DNA from: Bacillota bacterium
Lineage (GTDB): Bacteria > Bacillota > Sulfobacillia > JAIMAT01
Length of the DNA stretch: 57,208 nucleotides
NCBI GenBank assembly: GCA_029960955.1
Contig: JASBVS010000022.1
Span: 1 to 57,208 of the forward strand
Direction of reading: 5' to 3'
Both the position numbers and the translations under genes were made by a program. Below, one piece after another: positions 10,264 through 20,790 of the stretch (positions are counted from its first letter, which is position 1; every line of letters begins with the position of its first letter). The notes beneath the pieces are model-generated. The model was not told where the DNA came from and ran no database searches. It saw only the letters and a list, made by a program, of their open reading frames with translations.

Positions 10264-11172
10264 CGGCTCCCGCCTCCCCGGGCGAACTCCGCACGGCCGC
10301 GCTCGACCGCCGAGCCGGCTGCGCCAGCCGGCGGAAGGGCGGAGGCCGCCGCCAGCGCGGCCGGGTCGAGCGCCCCCTCCTCGGCCAGCTCCAGGAGCTC
10401 GGCCAGGTGGACGACCGGGAGGGGGTCGCCGTGGCGCCGCAGCCGCCCGCCCAGGTGGAGCAGGCAGCCGAGGTCGGCGCTGACCAGCGCCGCGGCGCCG
10501 GCCCGGCGCGTCGCGGCCACGTCCGCCAGCCTGACGTCGGCCATCACCGCCGCCAGCGAGGGCTCCACCAGCGAGAAGAGGCCTCCGAAGCCGCAGCACT
10601 GGTCGGCGGCCGGCGGCTCGAGTGCTTCGACACCCGCCCGCCGGAGGAGGCGGAGGGGCGCCTCGCGCACGCCCAGGAGCCGGCGCATGTGGCAGCCACG
10701 GGCCGAAAGAGCGCCGTGACGGCGGCGGTCGGTGCCAGCAGGACGGCTCCCGCGAAGAGGCCGGCGGCCGCGGCGGGGAAGGCGCGGCCAGACGCTCCGC
10801 CCGTCTCCGCCACGAGGCCGCCTCCGCGTCGCTCGCCCCTCGCGCGCGGGCCTCCCGCTCCAGGAGCTCCGGCAGCTCGGCGCGGACCATGGCGGCGCAG
10901 GAGCCGGAGAGCGCCACGACGGGCGCCTCGTCGCCCGACTCCTCGAAGGCTGCCACCAGGTGGCGGCCCAGCTCGGCCGCCTCGTGGTCGTGGCCGGCGT
11001 TGAAGGCGAACTGGCCGCAGCAGGTCTGCTTCTCGGGAAAGCGGACCGTCAGGCCGCGCCGCTCCAGCAGCCGGACCGCTGCGACGCCCGCCTCGGGCCG
11101 GAAGAGGTCGACCATGCAGCTGACGAAGAGATCGACGGCGCCGCCGGGGGCGGCGCCGGACCCGCCGGACAC
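10260..11172 (-). pseudogene. lutA: LutA-like CCG-domain Fe-S oxidoreductase, interrupted by a gerB-derived patch
   Basis: Remains of the LutA subunit. The first half reads in one frame from a GTG (GGAAGGGAGG upstream): VDLFVSCMVDLFRPEAG, FPEKQTCCGQFAFNAGHD, LSGSCAAMVRAELPELL, then RRRAERL. The second half reads in another frame from CHMRRLLGVREAP through QCCGFGGLFSLVEPS to the stop that overlaps lutB. Between them, at 10785-10691, the expected segment of about 30 residues leading to the SCH motif is missing. In its place is a near copy of part of gerB. The CCG cysteines that remain are intact, but no single frame joins the halves. Either a true lesion or a chimeric assembly. Confidence 0.85.
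10691..10785 (-). repeat. Inverted copy of a gerB segment inside lutA
   Basis: Read on the minus strand this matches gerB 7222-7319 at all but a handful of positions. It replaces lutA sequence of about the same length rather than simply being inserted. The right junction falls in TGCC, which also belongs to the lutA Cys-His codons, so short microhomology is present there. Confidence 0.88.
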
Positions 11173-11195
11173 CCGCCTCGTCGCCTCCCTTCCAG

Positions 11196-12803
<1,608 letters not shown>

Positions 12804-12831
12804 CGCCTATCCCCCTCCCGTCGTTTCACAT

Positions 12832-12850
12832 TACGGAATGACGTTCCGCA
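12832..12850. promoter_or_regulatory. IclR-type operator ahead of malate synthase
   Basis: A 19-bp near-palindrome, TACGGAATGACGTTCCGCA, with GGAA and TTCC arms five bases apart. This is the spacing of many IclR-family operators. It adjoins a possible -10 (TACGAT, minus strand, 12850-12855) for a left-going transcript of the malate synthase operon. Confidence 0.6.
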
Positions 12851-12856
12851 TCGTAC

Positions 12857-13672
12857 CTATTCGCCCTCCGGCTTCCACCCCCCTGCCGCCGCGGCCCCGG
12901 GAAGCGGAGCCGCCCCCAGACGCCGCGAGATCCGCTCCGCCGTCGCCCGCACCAGGGGGATCAGCGCGGCGGTCCGCCGCTCGCCCATGCGCATGGCGGG
13001 GGCGGAGACGCTGATGGCGGCGACGACCTGCCCCGCGTGGTTCCGTATGGGAGCCGCCACGCAGACGATCCCTTCCTCGTTCTCCTCGAGGTCGAGCGCG
13101 TAGCCCTGCGCCCGCACCTGCTCCAGGTGGCGGCGGAGCTCCGCCGCGTCGGTGATGGTGCGCGCGGTGTGACGAGGAAGCCCCTTCTCGCGCAGGATCC
13201 GCTCCAGCTGCGCCTCCGGCAGGTGGGCCAGGATCGACTTGCCCACCGCGGTGCAGTGGGCGGGCACCCGCTTGCCGACGGAGGAGTGCATGCGCACGGT
13301 CTGGCTACCCTCCAGCTTGTCGATGTAGACGATCTCGCCCTGCTCCATCACCACCAGGTGGACCACCTCGTTGGTCCGGTCGAGGAGCTCCTGGAGGAAG
13401 GGGCGCGCCTCCGCGCGCAGGTCGAGGCCCTCGAGCAGCGCGCTGGCCAGCTGGACGAGGCGCAGGCCGAGGCGGTAGGCGCCCTGCTCGGTCTGGAGGA
13501 CGTAGCCGCGCCCGGCCAGGGTGTGCAGGAGCCGGTGGACCGTGCTCTTGTGCAGGCCCACCTCGGCGGCCAGCGTGCCCAGCGCCGCGCCCTGCGGATG
13601 GCGGCCCAGGCGCTCCAGGAGATCGAGGGCGCGTTCCACCGCCTGGACCCGTTCGGCCTCTTTCGTCACCAT
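12857..13672 (-). CDS. IclR-family transcription regulator of the glycolate/glyoxylate genes
   Basis: A 271-residue regulator with an N-terminal winged helix-turn-helix (AVERALDLLERLGRHPQG, GLHKSTVHRLLHTLAGRGYV) and a C-terminal IclR effector domain (SVGKRVPAHCTAVGKSILAH, EENEEGIVCVAAPIRNHAG). It sits between the divergent glcEFD and aceB-lut units. GGGAGG precedes its ATG. Matching GGAA/TTCC palindromes lie at both flanking promoters, so it is the likely regulator of both arms. The effector is probably a two-carbon acid such as glyoxylate, which E. coli IclR also senses; this is inference. Confidence 0.9.
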   Translation of the reverse strand: MVTKEAERVQAVERALDLLERLGRHPQGAALGTLAAEVGLHKSTVHRLLHTLAGRGYVLQTEQGAYRLGLRLVQLASALLEGLDLRAEARPFLQELLDRTNEVVHLVVMEQGEIVYIDKLEGSQTVRMHSSVGKRVPAHCTAVGKSILAHLPEAQLERILREKGLPRHTARTITDAAELRRHLEQVRAQGYALDLEENEEGIVCVAAPIRNHAGQVVAAISVSAPAMRMGERRTAALIPLVRATAERISRRLGAAPLPGAAAAGGWKPEGE

Positions 13673-13709
13673 CTCGCACGCCTCCCCTCGCGGGTGCGGG
13701 AAAGACCTG

Positions 13710-13739
13710 TTGACATGCGGCCTTGACTGCGCCTAAGAT
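13710..13739 (+). promoter_or_regulatory. Predicted SigA-type promoter of the glcEFD-permease operon
   Basis: TTGACA at 13710-13715, an 18-base spacer and TAAGAT at 13734-13739. The -35 is perfect. The start point would fall near 13746, just ahead of the operator at 13754-13769. Confidence 0.55.
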
Positions 13740-13753
13740 CGCTTCCACAACAA

Positions 13754-13769
13754 GAAACATTGTTCCGCA
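13754..13769. promoter_or_regulatory. Second IclR-type operator, at the glc promoter
   Basis: GAAACATTGTTCCGCA matches the operator ahead of malate synthase in its GTTCCGCA half and keeps an imperfect GRAA...TTCC dyad with the same spacing. Placed about 10-25 bases after the predicted transcription start, it would suit repression. Confidence 0.5.
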
Positions 13770-13854
13770 TCACAAAACCGGTCACCCACCCACTTTTCCA
13801 TCCAGGTTCGCGTCGGACCTGCTCGCCTTCCCTGGCGCTGGGGAGCGTGGAGGC

Positions 13855-15159
13855 ATGGAGCGGCTTTCGCTGGACCAGCAGCCGGAGCGACCCGGGGAGC
13901 GGCCTCGCGCGGCCGCCGGAGCCGTCGCGCCCTCCCCGCCCAGGCGGATCTTGGCGTCGAGCGAGGAAGAGGTCGCGCGCGCCCTGGCGGAGGCGTCGGC
14001 GCAGGGCCTGGCCGTGCTGCCGCAGGGGGGCGGGAGCCAGTGGGGGCTGGGCGAACCGCCCCGCGCCGGCGACCTCCTCCTTTCCCTGGCCGGGCTGCGC
14101 GGCGTGGTCGAATACGCGCCCGAGGAGCTGGTCGTCCGCGTCCGGGCGGGTACGCCGCTGGACGAGCTGAACGACTTCCTGGCGCCTCACGGGCAGTGGT
14201 TCCCGGTCGAGCCGGTGGCGGCACCGGGAGCGACGGTGGGCGGCCTGCTGGCCACGGGCGCCAGCGGCGCCCGCCGCCTCGCCTTCGGAACGCCCCGCGA
14301 CGTGACCACCGGCGTCCGCTTCGTGCTGCCCGACGGGCGGGTCATGCACAACGGCAGCCGGGTGGTCAAGAACGTGGCCGGATACGACGTGATGCGCCTC
14401 CTGATCGGTTCGCTGGGCACGCTGGCCGTCCTCACCGAGGCCTGGCTGCGCGTCCGCCCTCTTCCGGCCCGCCGCGAGACGCTCCTCGTGGGAGTCCGGG
14501 ACCCGGCGGAGGCGCTCGACCTGGGCCGCCGGCGGATCGCCTCGGAGCTCCTGCCCACCGCCCTGGAGCTGCTCGACCCGCGCGCCGCCGCCCGCCTCGG
14601 CCTGCCGGCGCGCACGACGCTGGCCGTGGCGCTGGAGGGCGACGCGCCCGAGGTCGCCTACCAGCGGGAGCGCATCGCCCTCCTGGCCGGCGGGCCGGGC
14701 GGGGCGGCCCCCGGCGGCTTCGCCCTGGAGCGGCTGGAGGACGGGGCGTCGGACGCCTTCTGGCGCGCCTTCCACCGCCGCCTGCCGGCCGGGGCGACGC
14801 TGGTCGTGCGGGCCAGCGCCACGCTGGCCGACCTTCCGGCGCTCCTCCTCGCCGCGGCCGAGTCCGGCCTGGAGGCGGCGCTGGTGGCCGGTCCGGGGCA
14901 CGGCGTCCTCCGCCTCTTCGCCGCGCCCGCGGAGGAGGAGGAAGCGCTCGCGCGCTGGTCCGGCTTCCTCCGGCGCTGGCGGGAGGCGGCGGAGGCGCTG
15001 GGCGGCGCCGTGGTCGTGGAGAAGGCGCCGGACGGGCTCCGCGGCCGTTTCCCGGCCTGGGGGACGCCCCCTCCGGCGATCGAGCTGATGCGCGCCGTCA
15101 AGGCGCGCTTCGACCCGCGGGGCGTGCTCAACCCCGGGCGCTTCGTGGGAGGGATCTGA
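13855..15159 (+). CDS. glcE: Glycolate oxidase subunit GlcE (FAD-binding)
   Basis: FAD-linked oxidase of about 434 residues. The PCMH-type FAD domain is in the N-terminal half (VLPQGGGSQWGLG, VEPVAAPGATVGGLLATGAS, GSRVVKNVAGYDVMRLLIGS) and the C-terminus is FAD-oxidase-like, ending VKARFDPRGVLNPGRF. The combination KNVAGYD plus downstream GlcF and GlcD points to GlcE rather than a lone D-lactate dehydrogenase. The ATG at 13855 has GGGAG 9 bases upstream. The gene is three bases from glcF. It is the first gene of a right-going operon. Confidence 0.9.
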   Translation: MERLSLDQQPERPGERPRAAAGAVAPSPPRRILASSEEEVARALAEASAQGLAVLPQGGGSQWGLGEPPRAGDLLLSLAGLRGVVEYAPEELVVRVRAGTPLDELNDFLAPHGQWFPVEPVAAPGATVGGLLATGASGARRLAFGTPRDVTTGVRFVLPDGRVMHNGSRVVKNVAGYDVMRLLIGSLGTLAVLTEAWLRVRPLPARRETLLVGVRDPAEALDLGRRRIASELLPTALELLDPRAAARLGLPARTTLAVALEGDAPEVAYQRERIALLAGGPGGAAPGGFALERLEDGASDAFWRAFHRRLPAGATLVVRASATLADLPALLLAAAESGLEAALVAGPGHGVLRLFAAPAEEEEALARWSGFLRRWREAAEALGGAVVVEKAPDGLRGRFPAWGTPPPAIELMRAVKARFDPRGVLNPGRFVGGI

Positions 15160-15162
15160 AGG

Positions 15163-16521
15163 GTGGCCGTGAGCGAACAGAGGCAGCCGGTCGAACCGGC
15201 CGGGGGCGGGCGGGCACCCTGGGAGGCCTGCGTCCACTGCGGCTTCTGCCTGCCCGCCTGCCCCACCTACCAGGAAACCGGCCTGGAGGAGCTCTCGCCG
15301 CGGGGTCGCGTCTACCTCCTGCGCGCGGCGGCGGAAGGGCGGATCGGGCCCGACGACCCCGCCTTGACGGAGCCGGTCGACACCTGCCTGGACTGCCGCG
15401 CCTGCGAGGTCGTCTGCCCCTCGGGCGTGCGCGTGGGCGCCCTGATCGAGGAGGCGCGGAGCGCGATCCGCCCCCACCGGCGCGCTTCCTGGTGGCGGCG
15501 GCTCGCCTTCCGCCAGCTCATCCCCCGCCCGGAGCGCTGGGCGGCGTTGGCGCGCCTCGCCCGCTTCTACCAGCGGAGCGGGCTGCGGCGGCTCCTGCGG
15601 CGGCTGGGCTTCCTCGGGCTGCTGCCCGAGCACCTGCGCGAGCTGGAGTCGGTCTTCCCCGAGGTGCGCGGCTGGACGCTGCGCGAGCGGGCGCCGCGCC
15701 TCGCGCCCGGCGACGGCGTCCGGCGCAGGGGCCGCGTGGCGCTCTTCACCGGCTGCATCCAGGACGTGGCCTTCACCGGCGTCAACGAGGCCGCCCTCCG
15801 CGTCCTGGCCCGGAACGGCTACGAGGTGGAGGTGCCGCGCGAGCAGGTCTGCTGCGGTGCGCTCCACCGCGACGAGGGCGACCGGGAGACCGCGCGGGAG
15901 CTGGCGCGGCGAAACGTCCGCCTCTTCGCCGCCGCCCTGGAGCGCGGCGTCGACTGGGTGGTGACGACCGCCGGCGGCTGCGGGGCGGCGCTGCTGGAGT
16001 ACCCCGAGCTCCTCGGCGACGAGCCGGCCTGGGCCGAACCGGCGCGACGTCTGGCCGGGCGGGTGGCGGACGTGAGCGAGCTGCTCGCCCGGAACGGCTG
16101 GGAGGCGCCACGCGCGCCGGCGGGGCGGGCCGGTGGGGACGCCGGAAACGCCCTGCGGGTCACCTACCAGGAGTCCTGCCACCTGGCCAACGTGATGGGG
16201 GTGAGGGATGCGCCGCGCCGGCTGCTCCGCTCCATCCCCGGCCTCGAGCTGGTGGAGATGCGCGATCCCGGCCGCTGCTGCGGCAGCGCCGGCGTCTACA
16301 ACCTGGGCCGGCCCGAGATGGCCTTCCGGTTGATGGACCGGAAGGCGGCCGACCTGCCCGAGGGGGTCGAGGTGGTGGCCACGGGCAACCCCGGTTGCGC
16401 GCTGCAGATGGCGCTGGGCGCCAGGCGCGCAGGCCGCCCGGTGCGCGTCGTCCACCCGGTGGTCCTGCTGGACGAGGCCTATCGCGCCGGGGAGGTGCCG
16501 CAGCATGGCGGCAGGCGTTAG
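15163..16521 (+). CDS. glcF: Glycolate oxidase iron-sulfur subunit GlcF
   Basis: A 452-residue iron-sulfur protein. Two 4Fe-4S motifs lie at C23/C26/C29/C33 and C75/C78/C81/C85 (CVHCGFCLPACPTY, CLDCRACEVVCPSGV). Two CCG domains follow: LFTGCIQDVAF with EQVCCGALHRDEGD, then TYQESCHLANVMGV with DPGRCCGSAGVYNL. This is the standard GlcF layout, passing electrons from the flavin subunits to quinone. It starts with GTG and its 3' end overlaps glcD by 17 bases, so translation is coupled. Confidence 0.94.
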   Translation: MAVSEQRQPVEPAGGGRAPWEACVHCGFCLPACPTYQETGLEELSPRGRVYLLRAAAEGRIGPDDPALTEPVDTCLDCRACEVVCPSGVRVGALIEEARSAIRPHRRASWWRRLAFRQLIPRPERWAALARLARFYQRSGLRRLLRRLGFLGLLPEHLRELESVFPEVRGWTLRERAPRLAPGDGVRRRGRVALFTGCIQDVAFTGVNEAALRVLARNGYEVEVPREQVCCGALHRDEGDRETARELARRNVRLFAAALERGVDWVVTTAGGCGAALLEYPELLGDEPAWAEPARRLAGRVADVSELLARNGWEAPRAPAGRAGGDAGNALRVTYQESCHLANVMGVRDAPRRLLRSIPGLELVEMRDPGRCCGSAGVYNLGRPEMAFRLMDRKAADLPEGVEVVATGNPGCALQMALGARRAGRPVRVVHPVVLLDEAYRAGEVPQHGGRR

Positions 16522-17929
16522 CACACCGGCCTCCCGCCCGGTCCCGGGCCTGCCCCCGGGGGTGGTGGCCGGCCTGGCGGCCATCGTCGGCGCCGATTCG
16601 GTTCTTGCCGGCTCGCGCCGCCTCCTGGCCTACGAGTGCGACGGCAACACGGTCTTCGCCGGCCAGCCGGAGGCGGTCGTCCTCCCCCACGACCGGGAGG
16701 AAGCCGAGCGCGTCATCCGCTTCCTCGACGAACACGACGTCCCCTGGCTTCCCCGCGGCTCCGGCACCGGCCTCTCCGGCGGCGCGGTGGCCGAGCGGGG
16801 CGGCGTGATCGTCGACCTCGTCCGCCTGCGCCGGGTGGTGCGCGTCGATCCCGAGAGCCAGCGCGCCTGGGTGGAGCCGGGCGTCACCAACCTGGCCCTG
16901 ACGGAGGCGGTCGCCCCCTGCGGCCTCTTCTACGCGCCCGACCCCTCCAGCCAGGTGGCCTGCAGCATCGGCGGCAACGTGGCGGAGAACTCCGGAGGAA
17001 GCCACTGCCTCAAGTACGGCGTCACCACCAACCACGTCCTCGGCCTGGAGGTGGTCACCGCGCGCGGCGAGCGGCTCCGCCTGGGCGGGGCCGCCCCCGA
17101 CCTGCCGGGCTACGACCTGACCGGCTTCTTCGTCGGCTCCGAGGGCACGCTGGGCGTGGCCACCGAGGCGGTGGTCCGCCTCGTCAGGCGCCCGCAGGCG
17201 GTGCGCACGGTGCTCGCCCTCTTCCCCTCGCCCGACGAGGCCAGCCAGACCGTCTCCGACGTGATCGCCGCCGGCATCCTCCCGGCGGCCATGGAGATGA
17301 TGGACCGCCTGGCCATGGAGGGCGTCGAGCTGGGCCCCTACCGCGTCGGCTACCCGCCGGAGAGCGGCGCCGTCCTGCTGGTCGAGGTGGACGGCCTCGA
17401 GGCGGGGCTCGACGAGCAGGCGGAGCGGATCGCCGCCGTCTGCCGGCGGAACGGCGTCCAGGACGTGCGCGTCGCCCGCACGGCCGAGGAGCGGAACCTC
17501 TGGTGGCAGAACCGGAAGACCGCCTTCGGCGCCATGGGCAACCTCTCGCCCAGCTACTACGTCCAGGACGGCGTCATCCCGCGCAGCCGGCTCCCCCGCG
17601 TCCTCCGGCGCGTGGAGGCGATCGGCCGCGAGTTCGGTCTGCGCATCGCCAACGTCTTCCACGCCGGCGACGGCAACCTCCATCCCCTCATCCTCTTCGA
17701 CGACCGGCTTCCCGGCCAGCGCGAGCGCGCCGTTCGCGCCGGTTCGGAGATCCTGCGCGCCTGCGTGGAGGAAGGGGGGTCGATCACGGGCGAGCACGGC
17801 GTCGGCATCGAGAAGCGGGAGGAGATGCGCCTGATGTACAGCGACGAGGAGCTCCGCTTCCAGGCGGAGCTGCGCAGGGTCTGGGATCCCAAGGGCCTGG
17901 CCAATCCGGGCAAGGTCCTCCCCGTCTAG
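16505..17929 (+). CDS. glcD: Glycolate oxidase subunit GlcD (FAD-binding)
   Basis: A 474-residue flavoprotein, the catalytic FAD subunit that oxidises glycolate to glyoxylate. FAD_binding_4 domain motifs are PRGSGTGLSGGAVAERGGVI, PDPSSQVACSIGGNVAENSG, LKYGVTTNHVLGLEVV and FVGSEGTLGVATEAVV. The C-terminal oxidase domain has the signature VFHAGDGNLHPLILFD and ends GEHGVGIEKREEM. Length and motifs are normal. D-lactate is an alternative substrate of such enzymes, but the GlcE and GlcF partners favour glycolate. Confidence 0.95.
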   Translation: MAAGVSTPASRPVPGLPPGVVAGLAAIVGADSVLAGSRRLLAYECDGNTVFAGQPEAVVLPHDREEAERVIRFLDEHDVPWLPRGSGTGLSGGAVAERGGVIVDLVRLRRVVRVDPESQRAWVEPGVTNLALTEAVAPCGLFYAPDPSSQVACSIGGNVAENSGGSHCLKYGVTTNHVLGLEVVTARGERLRLGGAAPDLPGYDLTGFFVGSEGTLGVATEAVVRLVRRPQAVRTVLALFPSPDEASQTVSDVIAAGILPAAMEMMDRLAMEGVELGPYRVGYPPESGAVLLVEVDGLEAGLDEQAERIAAVCRRNGVQDVRVARTAEERNLWWQNRKTAFGAMGNLSPSYYVQDGVIPRSRLPRVLRRVEAIGREFGLRIANVFHAGDGNLHPLILFDDRLPGQRERAVRAGSEILRACVEEGGSITGEHGVGIEKREEMRLMYSDEELRFQAELRRVWDPKGLANPGKVLPV

Positions 17930-17953
17930 TCCCGGATGCAAGGAGGTGCACGG

Positions 17954-19627
17954 GTGTTCGCGCAGATCCTCAATCCCACCGGCAGCCTGGGCCTGACCGT
18001 CGTCGCGGCGCTCGTGCCGCTGGCGGCGCTGCTCCTCCTCCTGGCGGTCTTCCGCATGACCGCCTGGCTGGCCACGCTGATCGGCAGCCTGGTCACCGTC
18101 GCGCTGGCCGTCCTGGTCTGGCGCGCACCGCTGGCCGGGACGCTCAAGGCCTACCTCTACGGCGCCCTGCAGGGCACGTGGGTGATCGACTGGATCACCT
18201 TCTGGGGCCTCGTCATCTTCAACACGCTGGTCCTGACGGGAACCTTCGACCGGTTCAAGAACTGGATCCTCGCCGAGGCGACGGCCGACATCCGGGTGCA
18301 GACCATCCTCCTCGCCTGGTCCTTCGGAGCCCTCCTCGAGGGGCTGGTCGGCTTCGGCTACCCCTGGTCGGTGGTGGCGCCCATCCTGGTCGGCATCGGC
18401 ATCAGCGACCTCGAGGCGATCCGGGTGGCCGCCCTGGCCAACAACGCGCCGGTCTCCTACGGCGCCCTGGGCGCGCCCATCCTGGCGCTGGCCACCGTCA
18501 CGCAGTTCGACCCCCTGGTCCTCTCGGCCTCGGTGGGCAAGCTGGTGGCCGTCCTGGCGCTCCTGCCGCCCTGGATCCTGATCTACCTGGTCAGCGGCCG
18601 GCAGGGTCTCAAGGAAGCCTGGCCCCTGGCGGTGGTGGCCTCCCTCTCCTACGTCGCCGGCCAGTACCCCGTCTCCCAGTGGGTGGGCCCCTTCCTGCCC
18701 GACCTGACCGGCTCGCTGGTCTCCTTCTGGGTCCTCTACGCCTTCCTCCGCCTCTGGCGGCCGCGGGTGGTGCGCGGCTTCGGCGGCGTGCCGCTGGCCC
18801 GGGACGCCGACGCTCCGGTCGCCGTGGTGGCCGGCTCCGCGCCGGGGGCCGCCCCGGGTACGGCGGCCGTCGATCCGGCCGACCCGCCGGCCGCTCGCAG
18901 CCGCGCGCGGGAGGCGCTGGGCGCCTGGCTTCCTTACATCGTGCTGATCGTGGTGGTGGTCGCCTGGACAGGCCCCTGGTCGCACCTGCCCTCGCTGGCG
19001 CTCTTCAAGCTCTCCACCTCGGCGATCTCCTCCGTGACGCAGAAGGAAGTCGCGGCTGCCTTCGCCTTCACGCCGCTCAACGGCGGTACCGCCATCCTGG
19101 CCAGCTGGCTCGTCATCACCGCCATCCTGCGCCCCTCGGGGCGGACGCTGGGCCAGGTCTTCGCTCGCACCTTCCGCCAGATGTGGGGCGCCCTGCTGGT
19201 CGCCTTCTTCATCTTCGGCCTCGCCTACGTCTTCAACTACTCGGGCATGGCGGCCTCGCTGGCCTTCAGCTTCTCCAAGGTCGGCCCCGCCTTCGTCCTG
19301 CTGGCGCCGGTCCTGGGCTGGGTGGGCGTCGCCCTCTCGGGCAGCAACACCTCGACCAACGCCATGTTCGGCCAGATCCAAGCCGTGGCGGGGAACCTCC
19401 TCCGCTTCCCGCCGCTCCTCCTGCCCTCGCTCAACTCGGTGGGCTCGGAGATCGGCAAGCCCGTCGCCCCGCAGACGGCCAGCGTCGGCGTCTCGACCAG
19501 CCGCCTGGTGCGCAACGAGGGCGAGGTGATCCGTCACAACTTGGGCTGGACGGTGGTCCTGCTCGCCTACCTGATCCTGATCGGGCTCTTCTTCCGCTAC
19601 GTGGTGCCCGGCGCCATGCAGCCCTGA
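17954..19627 (+). CDS. L-lactate permease family transporter (probable glycolate/lactate importer)
   Basis: A membrane protein of about 557 residues with roughly 13-14 helices. Motifs match the LctP/GlcA lactate permease family: FGALLEGLVGFGYPWSVVAP, ANNAPVSYGALGAPI, and near the end GWVGVALSGSNTSTNAMFG and QTASVGVSTSRLVRNEGEVI. I prefer the GTG at 17954 because AAGGAGGTG lies 5-6 bases upstream; the ATG at 17936 would bury that ribosome site. It is the last gene of the glcEFD operon and lies opposite lutABC. GlcA in E. coli imports both glycolate and L-lactate, so either substrate is plausible. Confidence 0.93.
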   Translation: MFAQILNPTGSLGLTVVAALVPLAALLLLLAVFRMTAWLATLIGSLVTVALAVLVWRAPLAGTLKAYLYGALQGTWVIDWITFWGLVIFNTLVLTGTFDRFKNWILAEATADIRVQTILLAWSFGALLEGLVGFGYPWSVVAPILVGIGISDLEAIRVAALANNAPVSYGALGAPILALATVTQFDPLVLSASVGKLVAVLALLPPWILIYLVSGRQGLKEAWPLAVVASLSYVAGQYPVSQWVGPFLPDLTGSLVSFWVLYAFLRLWRPRVVRGFGGVPLARDADAPVAVVAGSAPGAAPGTAAVDPADPPAARSRAREALGAWLPYIVLIVVVVAWTGPWSHLPSLALFKLSTSAISSVTQKEVAAAFAFTPLNGGTAILASWLVITAILRPSGRTLGQVFARTFRQMWGALLVAFFIFGLAYVFNYSGMAASLAFSFSKVGPAFVLLAPVLGWVGVALSGSNTSTNAMFGQIQAVAGNLLRFPPLLLPSLNSVGSEIGKPVAPQTASVGVSTSRLVRNEGEVIRHNLGWTVVLLAYLILIGLFFRYVVPGAMQP

Positions 19628-19668
19628 GGCGCGCCGGCGCAACGGCCGCTCCGGCGGCGCGCCACGGG

Positions 19669-19696
19669 CCGGGCGGGGCGCCTCCGCCCCGCCCGG
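19669..19696. terminator. Strong GC hairpin after the permease gene
   Basis: A 12-bp perfect stem, CCGGGCGGGGCG with CGCCCCGCCCGG around CCTC, between convergent genes. No T run is present, so it may act in both directions mainly as a barrier hairpin. Confidence 0.55.
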
Positions 19697-19742
19697 TCGC
19701 CGCCCCGGCCGCCGCCCCGGTCGCCGCCCCGCCCGCCGGGGC
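19697..19742. repeat. Short GC tandem repeat (about 12-bp unit)
   Basis: Near-tandem copies of a unit resembling CGCCGCCCCGGY follow the hairpin, about three to four units long, in the non-coding gap between convergent genes. Probably a low-complexity slippage tract with no further function visible. Confidence 0.5.
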
Positions 19743-19759
19743 CGCCCGCGCCGCCGCCG

Positions 19760-20790
19760 TCAGGCGGGGACCAGCACGGCCCGCCCTTCGACGCGTCCGT
19801 GGGCAAGGTCGTCGAAGGCCTCGTTGATCTCCTCGAAGCCGACCCTGCGGATGCGCGGGCGGGCCACGCCGCGCCTCGCCAGCTCCAGCACCTCGCTCAG
19901 CTCGAGCAGGCTCCCCCAGCAGCTGGTGGTCAGCTCGGCCTCGTTGACCAGCGCGGCGTTGAACTCCAGCTTGCCGCCGGCCAGGCCGACGATCGCCACG
20001 CGCGCCAGGCGGCCGGCCATGGCCCAGGCCTGGGCCATGGTGGCGTCCGAGCCGACGAAGTCGATGACGCCCTGCGCACCCTCGCCGCCCGTCAGCCCTC
20101 TCACCTTGGCCACCGGATCTTCCTCGCGGCTCTGGACCAGGTGGTCGGCGCCCAGCTCGCGCGCGATCTCGAGCTTTCGGGGGTCGACGTCGACGGCCAC
20201 CACCGTGCAACGGGGCGCCAGCGCCCGGGCGTACTGCACACCGAACTGGCCGAGCCCGCCCACGCCGATGAGCACCACCGTGCTCCCGGGGTAGAGGCGC
20301 GGCAGGAGCTTCCTCACGGCCCGGTAGGGCGTGAGACCGGCGTCGGTCAAGGGTGCCGCCTCCACCGGGTCGAGGCCGTCGAGGGGCAGAAGGTAGCGGT
20401 AGCTGGGCACCAGCAGGTATTCGGCGTAGCCGCCGGGCGCGCCGATCCCCACTTGCGGATGTCGGTCAGCTGCTCCTCGCCCGACCAGGTGAAGCGGTCG
20501 GGCCGTTCGCTCCAGCCCCCGTAGACGGCGACCGCCTCGCCCTTGGCCAGCCCGCGGACGCCCTCGCCGGTGGCCTCCACCCAGCCGGCGTTCTCGTGGC
20601 CCAGGGTGAAAGGAAGGTAAGGCAGGATGGGGATCTCGCCTTTCATGAGGTGGAGGTCGGAGTGGCAGAGCCCCGAGCCGCCGACGCGGACCAGGACCTC
20701 CTCGCCCCGGGGTTCGGGCAGCGGCACTTCGCGGACCTCCAACGGCTTCCCGTACTCGACCAGCTGGGCTGCGCGCATGGTTCGGACCAT
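19760..20790 (-). pseudogene. Zinc-dependent alcohol dehydrogenase, frameshifted
   Basis: Medium-chain NAD(P)-dependent alcohol dehydrogenase broken into two frames. The N-terminal half begins at an ATG (20790; GGAGG upstream) and reads MVRTMRAAQLVEYGKPLEV, then GLCHSDLHLMKGEIP with catalytic Cys and His, and FTLGHENAGWVE. The C-terminal half reads GIGAPGGYAEYLLVPSYRYL, the Rossmann motif VVLIGVGGLGQFGVQYA and ends GRAVLVPA. The frame changes at a G run just after KWG (about 20450), consistent with one missing G. The structural-zinc lobe normally carries three or four Cys after GGW; here it has none (SERPDRFTWSGEEQLTD). So at least one frame defect and possibly a zinc-less variant. Confidence 0.82.

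Noticed and set aside
17936-17953. ATG upstream of the permease start
   Set aside because: It overlaps the strong ribosome site AAGGAGGTG, which fits the GTG at 17954.
19697-19742. GC-rich tandem repeat considered as a CRISPR or regulatory array
   Set aside because: Units are about 12 bp with no spacers; it is a low-complexity tract after a terminator hairpin.
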